A stretch of DNA of 64,000 nt from Flavobacteriales bacterium (GCA_013360395.1 JABWBQ010000012.1:1-64000), one strand, 5' to 3'; positions 47,272 to 56,300 are shown, counted from the stretch's first letter. Notes: a model not told the origin generated them from the letters alone. A program made the numbers and translations.

Positions 47272-49121
47272 CGGCGGCGGCGGGTGGGCTTGGGTTTCCG
47301 GCGGAAGAACTTCTCCTGGGCGATCAGGTCGGCCTCCAGCATGCGCTTCTCAAGGTCGGGCCGGCTGATACTGTCCGTGAGGTACTGCTCGATCAGCAGG
47401 CTGGCGATCGGGGCCGCCCAGGTGCCGCCGAAGCCGCTGTTCTCCACGTACACGGCCATGGCGATCCGCGGCTGTTCCATGGGCGCGAAGCACACGAACA
47501 CGGCGTGGTCCTGCCCGTGCGGGTTCTCGGCCGTGCCGGTCTTGCCGCACACGGTGATGCCCGGGATGCGCGCCTGGCGGGCGGTGCCGCCGGGTTCGTT
47601 CACCACGCGCCGCATGCCCTCCTGCACCAGGTCGTAAAGCCGGGGGTCGACCCCGGTGTAGTGCTTCTCCTCCCACCTGGCCAGCAGGCTGTCCGGGCTG
47701 CCCACCGCGCGCACCACATGCGGGTCGCGGTACCAGCCCTTGTTGGCGAAGATGGCCGCCAGGTTGGCCATCTGCATGGGCACCACCAGCACTTCGCCCT
47801 GCCCGATGCTCACACTGTAGATGGTGCTGAAGGCCCATCGCCCCCGGCCGTAGATGCGGTCGTAGAACGCCGCGTCGGGGATGCTCCCGCCCTTGAGCGC
47901 AGGCAGGTCCACCTTGGGGCGCTGGCCCAGGCCGAAGGCATGCATCCCCGCGTTCCACTTGTCCAGGTTGATGCGTGCCGCCGTGAATCGGTCGCCGTGG
48001 TCCCCCTGCTCCAGCATGCGTTTGAACACCATGTAGAAGTAGGGGTTGCACGAATACTGGATCGCGCTTTGCACGTTGCCCGCGTTGGGGTGGGCGTGGC
48101 AGCCCACCAGCGCCTTGTTGCAAGGGAAGCCCGTGTTGGGCGTGATGGCCGTGTCCTCCAGGGCCAGCAGCACCTGCACCAGCTTGTAGATGGAGCCGGG
48201 CGGGTATTGCGCCTGCAGGGCACGGTCGAAGAGCGGCTTGAGGCTGTCGCGCTGCAGGATTCCGTAGTTGGTGTTGCGCACCCGGCCCACCAGCAGCTCG
48301 GGGTCGTAGGTGGGCGAGGATACCAGGCAGAGGATCTCCCCCGTGGCCGGTTCGATGGCCACGATGCTGCCCTTCTTGCCCCGCATGAGCCGCTCACCGT
48401 AGGCCTGCATGCGCGCGTCGATGCTGGTGTACAGGTGCTTTCCCTCGTGGGCCAGGGTGTCGTAGCGTCCATCCTGGAAAGAGCCCTGCACCTTGTTGTG
48501 CACGTCCACCACCACGTAGCGCACCCCGCGCCGTCCGCGCAGTTCCTTCTCGTAGTACTGTTCCAGCCCGCCCACCCCGATCACGTCGCCAGGTTTGTAG
48601 TACGGGTCCTGCTCCACCTTGCGGGCGTCCACCTCGCTGAGGTAGCCCAGCATGTGGGCGGCGATCCGCTGCGGATAGGTGCGCAAGGTGCGGCTCTGCC
48701 CGTAGAACCCTCGGTATTTCGAGAGGTGCGGTGCGATGGCGGCGTACTGGTCGGCGGTGACCTGCTTCTCGAAGACCGAGGGTTTGTAGCTGCTGTAGCG
48801 GCCGGCCTCGGCGATGCGGCGACGCACCTCGGCCACCTCCACACCCACCAGCGCCGCGAAGGCCGCGGTGTCGAAAGGGGCCACTTCGCGCGGCACCACC
48901 ATCAGGTCGTACACCGGGGTGTTGGCCACCAGCAGCTCGCCCTTGCGGTCCAGGATCAGCCCGCGGGCCGGGTACACGGTCACCTTGCGCTCGCTGATGT
49001 TCGCCGCTTCGGCCTTCCATTGGTCGTCCACCACCTGCACCCAGAACAGGCGCAGCACGAACACCGTGCTGATGAGGATCACGGCGGCGATGAGGACGTA
49101 TTTGCGCTCCTCGAAGTTCAT
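47268..49121 (-). CDS. mrdA: Penicillin-binding protein 2 (elongation transpeptidase)
   Basis: 617 residues from ATG 49121 (MNFEERKYV), overlapping the mreD stop. One membrane anchor (about 8-28), a PBP dimerisation domain, and the transpeptidase with SxxK in YPPGSIYKLVQ, SxN in QYSCNPYF and KTGT in CGKTGTAENP. Cross-links peptidoglycan with RodA during side-wall growth; target of beta-lactams. Confidence 0.95.
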   Translation of the reverse strand: MNFEERKYVLIAAVILISTVFVLRLFWVQVVDDQWKAEAANISERKVTVYPARGLILDRKGELLVANTPVYDLMVVPREVAPFDTAAFAALVGVEVAEVRRRIAEAGRYSSYKPSVFEKQVTADQYAAIAPHLSKYRGFYGQSRTLRTYPQRIAAHMLGYLSEVDARKVEQDPYYKPGDVIGVGGLEQYYEKELRGRRGVRYVVVDVHNKVQGSFQDGRYDTLAHEGKHLYTSIDARMQAYGERLMRGKKGSIVAIEPATGEILCLVSSPTYDPELLVGRVRNTNYGILQRDSLKPLFDRALQAQYPPGSIYKLVQVLLALEDTAITPNTGFPCNKALVGCHAHPNAGNVQSAIQYSCNPYFYMVFKRMLEQGDHGDRFTAARINLDKWNAGMHAFGLGQRPKVDLPALKGGSIPDAAFYDRIYGRGRWAFSTIYSVSIGQGEVLVVPMQMANLAAIFANKGWYRDPHVVRAVGSPDSLLARWEEKHYTGVDPRLYDLVQEGMRRVVNEPGGTARQARIPGITVCGKTGTAENPHGQDHAVFVCFAPMEQPRIAMAVYVENSGFGGTWAAPIASLLIEQYLTDSISRPDLEKRMLEADLIAQEKFFRRKPKPTRRRR

Positions 49122-49642
49122 GCCCGTTGGCGGCGTTCGCTGCGCATGAGCAGCTGGCCCAGCAGCACGAGCACCAGCGTGAAGGCGGCGCTGCCCACCG
49201 CCCGCAGGAAGGTCCCGCCCGCGCGGTCGAACCGGTGCAGCTCGAAGAAGAAAAGCCACAGGTGATGGACCAGCACGAGCACCCCGGCGTAGGTGAGGGT
49301 CCAGGAAAGGCCCATGTGCCGCAGGTCCGGCCGCATGCCGAACTCATAGCCTTCGCGTGGTGCGATGAGGCGCTGCCAGGGGCTGCGCACGTACATCATC
49401 ACCAGGCAGGCCGTGGTGTGCATGCCTGGGGTGGCGCTCAGCAGGTCCATCAGCGCACCGGTGGCCGCCCCGGCCAGCAGCAGGGCCCACGCCGGCAGCT
49501 CGAAGGGCAGCATCAGCAGGAAGAGCACGTACAGGTGGGGAACAAGCCACCCGTTGGCCACGTCCAGATGGTCCAGCACGATCACCTGCAGGGCGATGAG
49601 CGCCACGAAACGCAGAAGGTTGGCGACGATCGTGGCGATCAT
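49118..49642 (-). CDS. mreD: Rod-shape-determining protein MreD
   Basis: 174 residues, about five membrane segments, opening MIATIVANLLRFVALIALQV; LLAGAATGALMDLLSATPGMH is the most conserved part of the Bacteroidota family. Links MreC and the synthases in the membrane. ATG overlaps the mreC stop, and its stop overlaps the PBP2 ATG. Confidence 0.9.
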   Translation of the reverse strand: MIATIVANLLRFVALIALQVIVLDHLDVANGWLVPHLYVLFLLMLPFELPAWALLLAGAATGALMDLLSATPGMHTTACLVMMYVRSPWQRLIAPREGYEFGMRPDLRHMGLSWTLTYAGVLVLVHHLWLFFFELHRFDRAGGTFLRAVGSAAFTLVLVLLGQLLMRSERRQRA

Positions 49643-50469
49643 GGGGCTTGGGTGCGGGCTTCGAGGGTGTCGCGCTCCAGCCGGTGCAGGTCCTTGACGA
49701 TGTACACGTGGCCGCTGCGGCCCAGGTCCTCGGTGAGCCGCAGGCGGATGGTGCGGTAGTTGCTCGCCGGATCGTCGATTACCCGGGTGACCACGCCCAC
49801 GTCGATGCCGGCCGGGAAGATGCCGTCGCCCCCGCGGGTCACCAGCGTGTCGCCCACGGCCACGGGCGCATGCTTGGCGATGTCCACCACCGAGGCCGTG
49901 TACGGGTCGCCGGTGTCCCAGCTCAGCAGGCCGAAGTGTCCGGTGCGCTTGAGTTGCACACTGGTGTTGAGGTCGGGGTCGAGCACGCTGGCCGCCACGC
50001 AGAAACGCGGGCCCACCTGCCGCACCACCCCCACGATGCCGTGGTCGCCGATCACACCCATGTCCGGCGCCACCCCGGCCTGCAGGCCCTTGTCCAGCGT
50101 GAGCGTGTTGCGCTGGCGGTGCACCGTGCTGTTCACCGTGCGGGCGGCCAGGTAGGCGTACTGCTGCTCCTGCACCGTGTCGTGGAAGGCGACGAACCGG
50201 GCGGTCACCGGGGCGTAGTTGCCGCGGCCGCGCATCATCAGTTCGGCGTTGGCGCGTGCCAGGCGATCGTTCTCGCCGCGCAACCCGGTGTAGGCGGTGA
50301 GCTCCGAACGCCAGGTGTACAGCGTGCCGATGGCCGTGCTGGCCGAACCGATGGCCCGCGACCGGTGGTGCTCGTTACCGCCCAGCGCCCAGCCATAGGC
50401 CAGGACCATCAGCAGCAGGAACAGGAGCGTGCTGCGGATGCGGAAGAGGAAGCGGAAGAGGTCGCGCAT
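49639..50469 (-). CDS. mreC: Rod-shape-determining protein MreC
   Basis: 276 residues from ATG 50469 (MRDLFRFLFRIRST). One N-terminal anchor (about 12-30), a coiled coil (about 55-80, ENDRLARANAELMM) and the periplasmic double beta-barrel (LDKGLQAGVAPDMGVIGDHG, VVRQVGPRFCVAASVLDPD, VTRGGDGIFPAGIDVGVV). Scaffold activating PBP2-RodA. Confidence 0.92.
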   Translation of the reverse strand: MRDLFRFLFRIRSTLLFLLLMVLAYGWALGGNEHHRSRAIGSASTAIGTLYTWRSELTAYTGLRGENDRLARANAELMMRGRGNYAPVTARFVAFHDTVQEQQYAYLAARTVNSTVHRQRNTLTLDKGLQAGVAPDMGVIGDHGIVGVVRQVGPRFCVAASVLDPDLNTSVQLKRTGHFGLLSWDTGDPYTASVVDIAKHAPVAVGDTLVTRGGDGIFPAGIDVGVVTRVIDDPASNYRTIRLRLTEDLGRSGHVYIVKDLHRLERDTLEARTQAP

Positions 50470-50478
50470 CCCTTGCGA

Positions 50479-50531
50479 ATGGCGGGTGCCGGATGGCGGG
50501 CGGCGGGTGCGGGGCACCCATCACCCGCCAT
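50479..50531. repeat. Inverted repeat between mreB and mreC
   Basis: ATGGCGGGTG (50479-50488) and CACCCGCCAT (50522-50531) are perfect inverted arms, with a further partial GGATGGCGGGCGGCGGGTG copy between. It fills almost the whole mreB-mreC gap and may tune the ratio of the two products or be a dispersed palindrome. Confidence 0.55.
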
Positions 50532-50534
50532 GCG

Positions 50535-51560
50535 TCACTCCCTCATGAGGAACTGGAAACGGTCGATGTTCTTCAGGGCGATGCCGGTGCCGCGCGCCAC
50601 GGCCCGCAGCGGGTCCTCGCTCACGTGCACCGGCAGCTTGGTCTTGATGCTCACCCGCTTGTCCAGCCCGCGCAACAGCGCACCGCCGCCCGCCATGTAG
50701 ATGCCCGTCTTGTAGATGTCGGCGCTCAGCTCGGGCGGGGTGGCCTCCAGCGCGCTGAGGATGGCCTCCTCGATCTTGCTGATGCTCTTGTCCAGCGCCT
50801 GTGCGATCTCCCCGTACGTGACGGTGATCTCCTTGGGGATGCCCGTCATCAGGTCGCGGCCCCGCACGGCATAGTCGGGCGGCGGGTTCTCCAGCTCGGT
50901 CATCGCCGCGCCCACTTCGATCTTGATCTGCTCGGCGGTGCGTTCGCCCACCAGGATGTTGTGCTGGCGGCGCATGTATTCCTCGATGTCCTGCGTGAAC
51001 TCGTCGCCCGCCACGCGGATGTTCTTGTCGCACACGATGCCGCCCAGGGCGATCACCGCGATCTCCGAGGTGCCCCCGCCGATGTCGATGATCATGTTGC
51101 CCATCGGCTCCTCCACGTCGATGCCGATGCCGATGGCGGCGGCCATGGGCTCGTGGATCAGGTAGACCTCCTTGGCGCCGGCGTGCTCGGCGCTGTCGCG
51201 CACGGCCCGCTTCTCCACCTCGGTGATGCCGCTGGGGATGCAGATCACCATCCGCAGGTTGGGGGTGAAGAGCTGCCGGCCGGGCTTGATCATCTTGATC
51301 ATGCCCTTGATCATCTCCTCGGCCGCCTGGAAGTCGGCGATCACCCCGTCGCGCAGCGGCCGCACCGTCTTGATGTTCTCGTGCGTCTTGCCGTGCATCT
51401 GCTGGGCCTGCCTGCCGATGGCGATCACACGCCCCGTGGTGCGGTCCACCGCCACGATGCTCGGCTCGTCCACCACCACCTTGTCGTTGTGGATGATCAG
51501 GGTGTTGGCCGTGCCGAGGTCGATCGCGATCTCCTGGGTGAAGAAGTTGAGCAGGCCCAT
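50535..51560 (-). CDS. mreB: Rod-shape-determining actin homologue MreB
   Basis: 341 residues, usual length. Actin-fold motifs: AIDLGTANTLIIHN (phosphate 1), NMIIDIGGGTSEIAVIALGG (phosphate 2) and YMAGGGALLRGLD (adenosine). Forms membrane-bound filaments that guide side-wall synthesis. Nine bases after purH. Confidence 0.97.
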   Translation of the reverse strand: MGLLNFFTQEIAIDLGTANTLIIHNDKVVVDEPSIVAVDRTTGRVIAIGRQAQQMHGKTHENIKTVRPLRDGVIADFQAAEEMIKGMIKMIKPGRQLFTPNLRMVICIPSGITEVEKRAVRDSAEHAGAKEVYLIHEPMAAAIGIGIDVEEPMGNMIIDIGGGTSEIAVIALGGIVCDKNIRVAGDEFTQDIEEYMRRQHNILVGERTAEQIKIEVGAAMTELENPPPDYAVRGRDLMTGIPKEITVTYGEIAQALDKSISKIEEAILSALEATPPELSADIYKTGIYMAGGGALLRGLDKRVSIKTKLPVHVSEDPLRAVARGTGIALKNIDRFQFLMRE

Positions 51561-51569
51561 GCGCAGGCG

Positions 51570-53102
51570 TCAGTGTTTGAAGTGTCGGTTGCCGGTGATG
51601 CACATGGCCATCCCGCGCTCGTCGCAGGCGTCCACGCTTTCCTGGTCCTTGATGCTGCCGCCCGGTTGCACTACCGCCGCGATCCCGGCGGCGCCGGCGA
51701 TGGTCACGCAATCCGGGAAGGGGAAGAAGGCGTCGCTGGCCATCACGGCGCCCTGGAGCTCGAAGCCGAACTTGCGCGCCTTGGCGATGGCCTGTTCCAG
51801 GGCGTCCACCCGGCTGGTCTGGCCGGTGCCGCTCGCCAGCAGCTGCCGGTCCCGGGCCAGCACGATGGCGTTGCTCTTGGTGTGCTTCACCAGGATGTTG
51901 GCGAAGACCAGGTCCTGCAGCTCGGCGTCGGTGGGCGGCCGCTTGGTGACGGTGCGCATCGTACTGGCCGTGTCGAGCACCTGGTCGGGCGTCTGCTCGA
52001 GCAGGCCGTTGAGGGCCGAGCGCCACTTGCGTGCGATGCGTCCGGTGGAACGGCGCTTCAGGATGATCCGGTTCTTTTTCCGACGCAGCACCTCCAGGGC
52101 CTCCGGCGTGTGGTCCGGGGCGCAGATGATCTCGAAGAACAGGTCGCCGATGGCCTCGGCGGTGGCCTTGTCGATGGGCGCGGTGGTGATGAGCACCCCG
52201 CCGAAGGCGCTCACCGGATCGCCGGCCAGGGCCGCCTCCCAGGCTTCCTTCAGCGTGGGCCGGACGGCCGCGCCGCAGGCGTTGTTGTGCTTCAGCACGG
52301 CGAAGGGCACGCCCGGCAGGGTGGCCAGGTCGTCGATCAGCTCCAGCGCCGCGTCCAGGTCCAGCAGGTTGTTGTAGCTCAGCTCCTTGCCCTGCACCTG
52401 CTCGAACAGCCCGTGCAGGTCGCCGTGGAAGCGGGCCGGCTGATGCGGGTTCTCCCCGTAGCGCAGCGCATGCACGGGCTGCCCGCCGGCGGGGGGCAGT
52501 GCCGTCGGCGCTCCGGTGAACCAGCCGTGGATGGCGCGGTCGTAACCGCTGCTCACCCCGAAGGCGAGCCCGGCCAGGCGTTTGCGTTCGGCGAGGTCGG
52601 TGGTGCCGTCCCGTTCGCGCAGGATCGTCAGCAGGTCGGTGTATTGCGCCTTCGCGGCGATGATCACCACGTCCGCATGGTTCTTGGCCCCGGCGCGCAC
52701 CAGGCTGATGCCGCCGATGTCGATCTTCTCGATGATGGCCTGTTCGCTGCCCCCGGCCGCCACCGTGGCCTCGAAGGGGTACAGGTCCACCACCACCAGG
52801 TCGATCGGCGGGATGGCGTACGTCTCGAGCTGGGCCACATCGTCCGCCAGACCGCGCCGGCCCAGGATGCCGCCGAAGACCTTAGGGTGCAGGGTCTTCA
52901 CCCGGCCGCCCAGGATGCTGGGGTAGCCCGTGAGCTCCTCCACGGGCACCACCGGCAGGCCGAGGCCCTCGATGAACGTCTGTGTGCCGCCGGTGCTGTA
53001 CAGGGTGACGCCGAGCCGGTGCAGTTCACGCACGATGGGCTCGAGCCCGTCCTTGTCATGGACCGAGACCAACGCACTGCCGATGCGCTTCGTATCGCTC
53101 AA
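51570..53102 (-). CDS. purH: Bifunctional AICAR formyltransferase / IMP cyclohydrolase
   Basis: 510 residues from TTG 53102: upstream in frame there is no ATG or GTG before a TAA, and the product begins correctly at SDTKRIGSALVSVHDKDGLE. MGS-like cyclohydrolase domain (about 1-190: YSTGGTQTFIEGLGLP, GGRVKTLHPKVFGGIL) and transformylase domain (about 195-510: LRYGENPHQPARFHG, LKHNNACGAAV). Performs the last two steps of purine synthesis. Heads the mre operon, an arrangement seen in other Bacteroidota. Confidence 0.95.
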   Translation of the reverse strand: MSDTKRIGSALVSVHDKDGLEPIVRELHRLGVTLYSTGGTQTFIEGLGLPVVPVEELTGYPSILGGRVKTLHPKVFGGILGRRGLADDVAQLETYAIPPIDLVVVDLYPFEATVAAGGSEQAIIEKIDIGGISLVRAGAKNHADVVIIAAKAQYTDLLTILRERDGTTDLAERKRLAGLAFGVSSGYDRAIHGWFTGAPTALPPAGGQPVHALRYGENPHQPARFHGDLHGLFEQVQGKELSYNNLLDLDAALELIDDLATLPGVPFAVLKHNNACGAAVRPTLKEAWEAALAGDPVSAFGGVLITTAPIDKATAEAIGDLFFEIICAPDHTPEALEVLRRKKNRIILKRRSTGRIARKWRSALNGLLEQTPDQVLDTASTMRTVTKRPPTDAELQDLVFANILVKHTKSNAIVLARDRQLLASGTGQTSRVDALEQAIAKARKFGFELQGAVMASDAFFPFPDCVTIAGAAGIAAVVQPGGSIKDQESVDACDERGMAMCITGNRHFKH

Positions 53103-53126
53103 GGTGCCCTGTGCTGTAGGATGGGC

Positions 53127-53134
53127 GCAAGTTT
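53127..53134 (-). promoter_or_regulatory. -7-like box TAAACTTG before purH
   Basis: One mismatch from TAnnTTTG on the minus strand, 24 bases before the TTG start of purH. It would drive the whole purH-mre-mrdA-rodA unit. Confidence 0.4.
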
Positions 53135-53207
53135 ACGCCACGGCCATGGGCGCAGGATGGCGGGGACGGTTCCGTTGCCCATAGGTTACGAACAAGGTTG
53201 CCCACGT

Positions 53208-54185
53208 TCACCGGGCCCGCAGGCCGAGGCGATCGCGCACACGGCCCAGGGTGGCGGCCGCCACGGTGCGTGCCTTGTCGGCGCCGATGCGCAGGCGGCG
53301 CTCCATCTCGCCGCGATCGGCCATCAACCGCGCGTAGGTCGCGCGCTCCTCGCGGAAGCCGTCGAGCAGGGCGGCGAGGAGTTCCTTCTTGGCGTGGCCG
53401 TAGCCGTAGCCGCCTGCGCGGAGCTTGCCGGCCATGTCGTCCGCCGCCCCGGCCGGGGCCACCAGCCTGAACAGCCGGTACACCGTGTTGGTGTCGGGGT
53501 CCTTGGGCGCCTCCAGCGGGGCGCTGTCGGTCACGATGCCCATCACCTCCTGCTTGAGCTCCTTCTCCGGGGCGAACAGGCGGATGAGGTTGCCGCGGCT
53601 CTTGCTCATCTTCTCCCCGTCGGTGCCCGGCACGATCATCACCGCCTCGTCGATCCGCGCCTCGGGCAGCACGAAGGTGTCGCCCATCTGGTGGTTGAAA
53701 CGCTCGGCCACGTCGCGCGTGAACTCCAGGTGCTGCTTCTGGTCCTTGCCCACCGGCACCACCTCCGCATCGTACAGCAGGATGTCGGCGGCCATCAGCA
53801 TGGGGTAGGTGAAGAGCCCGCCGTTCACGTCCTCCAGGCGGTCGGCCTTGTCCTTGAAGCTGTGCGCCAGCGCCAGCCGCGAATAGGGGAAGAAGCAGCT
53901 GAGGTACCAGGCCAGCTCGGTCACTTCGGGCACGTCGCTCTGGCGGTAGAAGACGGTGCGTTCCGGATCGAGCCCGCAGGCCAGCCAGGCGGCGGCCACC
54001 CGGTCGGTGTTCTCGCGCATGGTCACGGGGTCCTTCACCTGGGTGAGGGCGTGCAGGTCGGCGATGAAAAGGAAGGAGGAGCCTTGGGCCTTTTCGGCCA
54101 TGGCGATGGCCGGGCGGATGGCCCCGAGCACGTTGCCCAGGTGCGGGGTGCCGGTGCTCTGGATGCCGGTGAGGACGCGGTTCAT
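53208..54185 (-). CDS. trpS: Tryptophanyl-tRNA synthetase
   Basis: 325 residues from ATG 54185 (MNRVLTGIQSTGTPHLGN). Class I signatures: TPHLGN (HIGH variant) and KMSKS in DGEKMSKSRGNLI; also LYDAEVVPVGKDQKQH. Single gene with its own divergent promoter region. Confidence 0.96.
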   Translation of the reverse strand: MNRVLTGIQSTGTPHLGNVLGAIRPAIAMAEKAQGSSFLFIADLHALTQVKDPVTMRENTDRVAAAWLACGLDPERTVFYRQSDVPEVTELAWYLSCFFPYSRLALAHSFKDKADRLEDVNGGLFTYPMLMAADILLYDAEVVPVGKDQKQHLEFTRDVAERFNHQMGDTFVLPEARIDEAVMIVPGTDGEKMSKSRGNLIRLFAPEKELKQEVMGIVTDSAPLEAPKDPDTNTVYRLFRLVAPAGAADDMAGKLRAGGYGYGHAKKELLAALLDGFREERATYARLMADRGEMERRLRIGADKARTVAAATLGRVRDRLGLRAR

Positions 54186-54197
54186 GGATCGGGCGCG

Positions 54198-54219
54198 CGA
54201 AGATAGCCGGTTAGCTTTG
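54198..54219. promoter_or_regulatory. Back-to-back -7 boxes for trpS (-) and plsC (+)
   Basis: TATCTTCG on the minus strand (54198-54205) lies 12 bases before the trpS ATG, and TAGCTTTG on the plus strand (54212-54219) lies 17 bases before the plsC ATG; the boxes are only six bases apart, so both polymerases could not sit there at once. Confidence 0.5.
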
Positions 54220-54236
54220 CGGCCTTTCGGCCGGCC

Positions 54237-55049
54237 ATGCCCGCGCACCCGCACCACCACCGCCCGGCGATCCGCACCGGGGAGGAGCGCCGCCATCCGG
54301 TGGCCCGGTGGCTTTTCGCGCCGCTGCGCCTGGCCTACAAACTGTGGTTCGGGCTCATGTTCTGGCTGAGCCTGCTAGTGCTCTACGTCCCTTTCAAGCT
54401 CGCCCTGCGCCGACCCAGCGGTTACCGCACGGCCTTCCGGCTGAAGCGTGCCTGGGGCGCCTTCCTCCAATGGGCGGGCCTCTTCCCCCAGCAGGTCACC
54501 TGGCACGGACGCCTGCCCGCCCCCCCGTATGTGGTGGTGAGCAACCACTCCAGCTACATCGACATCGTGCAGATGTTCAACCTGGTGCCGCACTACTTCC
54601 TGATGATGGGCAAGTACGAGCTGCAGCGCTGGCCCCTGTTCCGCATCTTCTTCAAGGGCATGGACATCGCCGTGAACCGCGGCAGCCGTGTGGAGGCCGC
54701 CCGGGCTTTCCGTCGCGCGGCCAAGGCGCTGGAGGGCGGGGCCTGCGTGGTGCTCTTCCCCGAGGGCACCATCCCCCACACGGTGCCCCGCATGAAGCCC
54801 TTCAAGGACGGGGCCTTCCGCCTGGCCATCGAGAAGCGCGTGCCCGTGGTGCCTGTCACGTTCGTGAACCATTGGCGGCTCTTCGGCGACCCGGAGGACC
54901 TGCTGAGCCGCGGCCACCCGGGCATCAGCCGCGCCGTGGTGCACCCGCCCGTGACCACCGACGGCCTGGGCGAAGGCGATGTGGTAGCTTTGCGCCAACG
55001 CGTCTTCGCCCTCATCGAAGCGCCCCTGCTGGAGCATGAAGCTGGATGA
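54237..55049 (+). CDS. plsC: 1-acyl-sn-glycerol-3-phosphate acyltransferase
   Basis: 270 residues. Membrane anchor (about 33-55) and the acyltransferase motifs HX4D (His104 to Asp109 in SNHSSYIDI), a second block around RGSRVEAARAF and VVLFPEGTIPH. Makes phosphatidic acid. A promoter for gatC lies within its 3' end, and its last 14 bases overlap gatC. Confidence 0.92.
   Translation: MPAHPHHHRPAIRTGEERRHPVARWLFAPLRLAYKLWFGLMFWLSLLVLYVPFKLALRRPSGYRTAFRLKRAWGAFLQWAGLFPQQVTWHGRLPAPPYVVVSNHSSYIDIVQMFNLVPHYFLMMGKYELQRWPLFRIFFKGMDIAVNRGSRVEAARAFRRAAKALEGGACVVLFPEGTIPHTVPRMKPFKDGAFRLAIEKRVPVVPVTFVNHWRLFGDPEDLLSRGHPGISRAVVHPPVTTDGLGEGDVVALRQRVFALIEAPLLEHEAG
54985..54992 (+). promoter_or_regulatory. 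-7 box TAGCTTTG inside plsC, before gatC
   Basis: Exact TAnnTTTG, 43 bases before the gatC ATG, within plsC codons. Confidence 0.45.
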
Positions 55050-55332
55050 CGCAGCCCTGGACCGCATCGCCGAACTGGCGCGGCTGGACTTCAGCGACCC
55101 CGACCGGCGGGCGGCCGTGCTGCGCGACATGGAGCGCGTGCTGGCCTTCGTGGAGCAGCTCAACACCGTGGACACCCGCGGGGTGGAACCCCTGGTGTTC
55201 ATGACCGAGGAGGAGAACGTGCTGCGCGACGACGTGGCCCTGCCCGGCGTGAGCAAGCAGGATGCCCTGCGCAACGCCCCGGTGAAGGACAGCGACTATT
55301 TCAAGGTGCCCCGCGTGGTGGACAAGGGCTGA
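55036..55332 (+). CDS. gatC: Glutamyl-tRNA(Gln) / aspartyl-tRNA(Asn) amidotransferase subunit C
   Basis: 98 residues. Opens with LDDAALDRIAELARLDFSDP and has FVEQLNTVDTRGVEPL and RDDVALPGVSKQDALRNAP, the standard GatC signatures, ending FKVPRVVDKG. Stabilises the GatA subunit in the GatCAB amidotransferase. GatA and GatB are elsewhere. Confidence 0.94.
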   Translation: MKLDDAALDRIAELARLDFSDPDRRAAVLRDMERVLAFVEQLNTVDTRGVEPLVFMTEEENVLRDDVALPGVSKQDALRNAPVKDSDYFKVPRVVDKG

Positions 55333-55338
55333 ACGCCC

Positions 55339-56250
55339 TCACCGGCGCAGCGGCGTGTCCACCGCCAGCGGCGACGTCAGCTCCCGGTCCGCTTCCTCCG
55401 TGGGTGCGGGGAACACCGTGTCGGTATCCCAACGTGCACGCGGCCGCCGTGCCAGGTCCCTGGCACCGTAGAGCAGGGGCAGCAGGGCACAGAAGCTCAT
55501 GAACACCCAGCTGTAAGCCACGATGAAGTGCTGGTCGCCGGTGACCGCCGGGAGCACCGGGGTGACGAAGAAGGCCGTGTTGCTGATGATCTGCATCACC
55601 AACAGCACCAGGCCGCTGCGCGTCATGTTGTACGCCCAGGTGAGCATGATGCCCAGGCCCAGCATGCAACCCATGAACACCGGCACGGGGTAGCCCGGCG
55701 GGACCCCTTCGTCGATGATCAGCATCGGCAGGTACCACATGCCCCAGCTGAACCCGATGATCAGCGCCGATGTGAGCGCGTTGTACCGCATCTGCAACCG
55801 GGTGACCCCGAACTTCATCCAGCTCGTCTCCTCCATGAGGGCGATGTAGATGATGGCGGGCAGGTTCACGGCCCAACCCTCCCAGAACCGGTCCACGTAG
55901 AAGCCGGGGAAGACGCCGTAGATCAGGAACACCGCCCCGATGGCCAGATAGGCGTTGATGAACTTCCAGGTGAAGGCCAGCAGGTACCAGCGCGCCGGCA
56001 CCTTCCACCGGGTGTAGGCCGCGAACAGCTTGACCACGCCCTTGCCCCCTTCCAGGTACCAGGTGAGCACCAGGCAGACGAGCAGGGGGCCCAGCAGCCG
56101 CAGGCGGAAGAGGCCATGGGCCGTCGCATCCTCCGAGACATGCACACCTGGAGGCGTGATGACCTTCACCACACCCACCAGCCCCCATTGCAGGATCCAG
56201 GTGATCGCGATGAAAGTGAATACCGGATTTCTTGCGACGAATGCGCGCAT
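55339..56250 (-). CDS. CPBP-family membrane protein with degenerate active site
   Basis: 303 residues, about eight membrane segments. The CPBP (Abi, Rce1-like) protease pattern EExxxR...FxxxH...HxxxN is recognisable but altered: LMEETSWMKFGVTRLQ keeps the two glutamates but has Met-Lys where an Arg is expected, GFSWGMWYLP has Tyr for the His of WHLP, and LLVMQIISN has Gln for the His before Asn. It is probably not an active protease. Convergent with gatC, six bases apart. Confidence 0.7.
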   Translation of the reverse strand: MRAFVARNPVFTFIAITWILQWGLVGVVKVITPPGVHVSEDATAHGLFRLRLLGPLLVCLVLTWYLEGGKGVVKLFAAYTRWKVPARWYLLAFTWKFINAYLAIGAVFLIYGVFPGFYVDRFWEGWAVNLPAIIYIALMEETSWMKFGVTRLQMRYNALTSALIIGFSWGMWYLPMLIIDEGVPPGYPVPVFMGCMLGLGIMLTWAYNMTRSGLVLLVMQIISNTAFFVTPVLPAVTGDQHFIVAYSWVFMSFCALLPLLYGARDLARRPRARWDTDTVFPAPTEEADRELTSPLAVDTPLRR

Positions 56251-56269
56251 TTAACCGATGAATTGGCTG

Positions 56270-56300
56270 CGAATATAGACCAATGGTTCCAGTTGTCAAC
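56270..56300 (-). promoter_or_regulatory. Promoter of the CPBP-like gene
   Basis: On the minus strand TTG (56298-56300, within GTTGACAAC) is followed after 20 bases by TATATTCG (56270-56277). It lies in the most AT-rich part of the 263-base divergent gap 56251-56513. Confidence 0.55.

Noticed and set aside
50493-54206. Open frame of 1237 codons on the plus strand
   Set aside because: Antisense to mreB, purH and trpS, all of which are certain.
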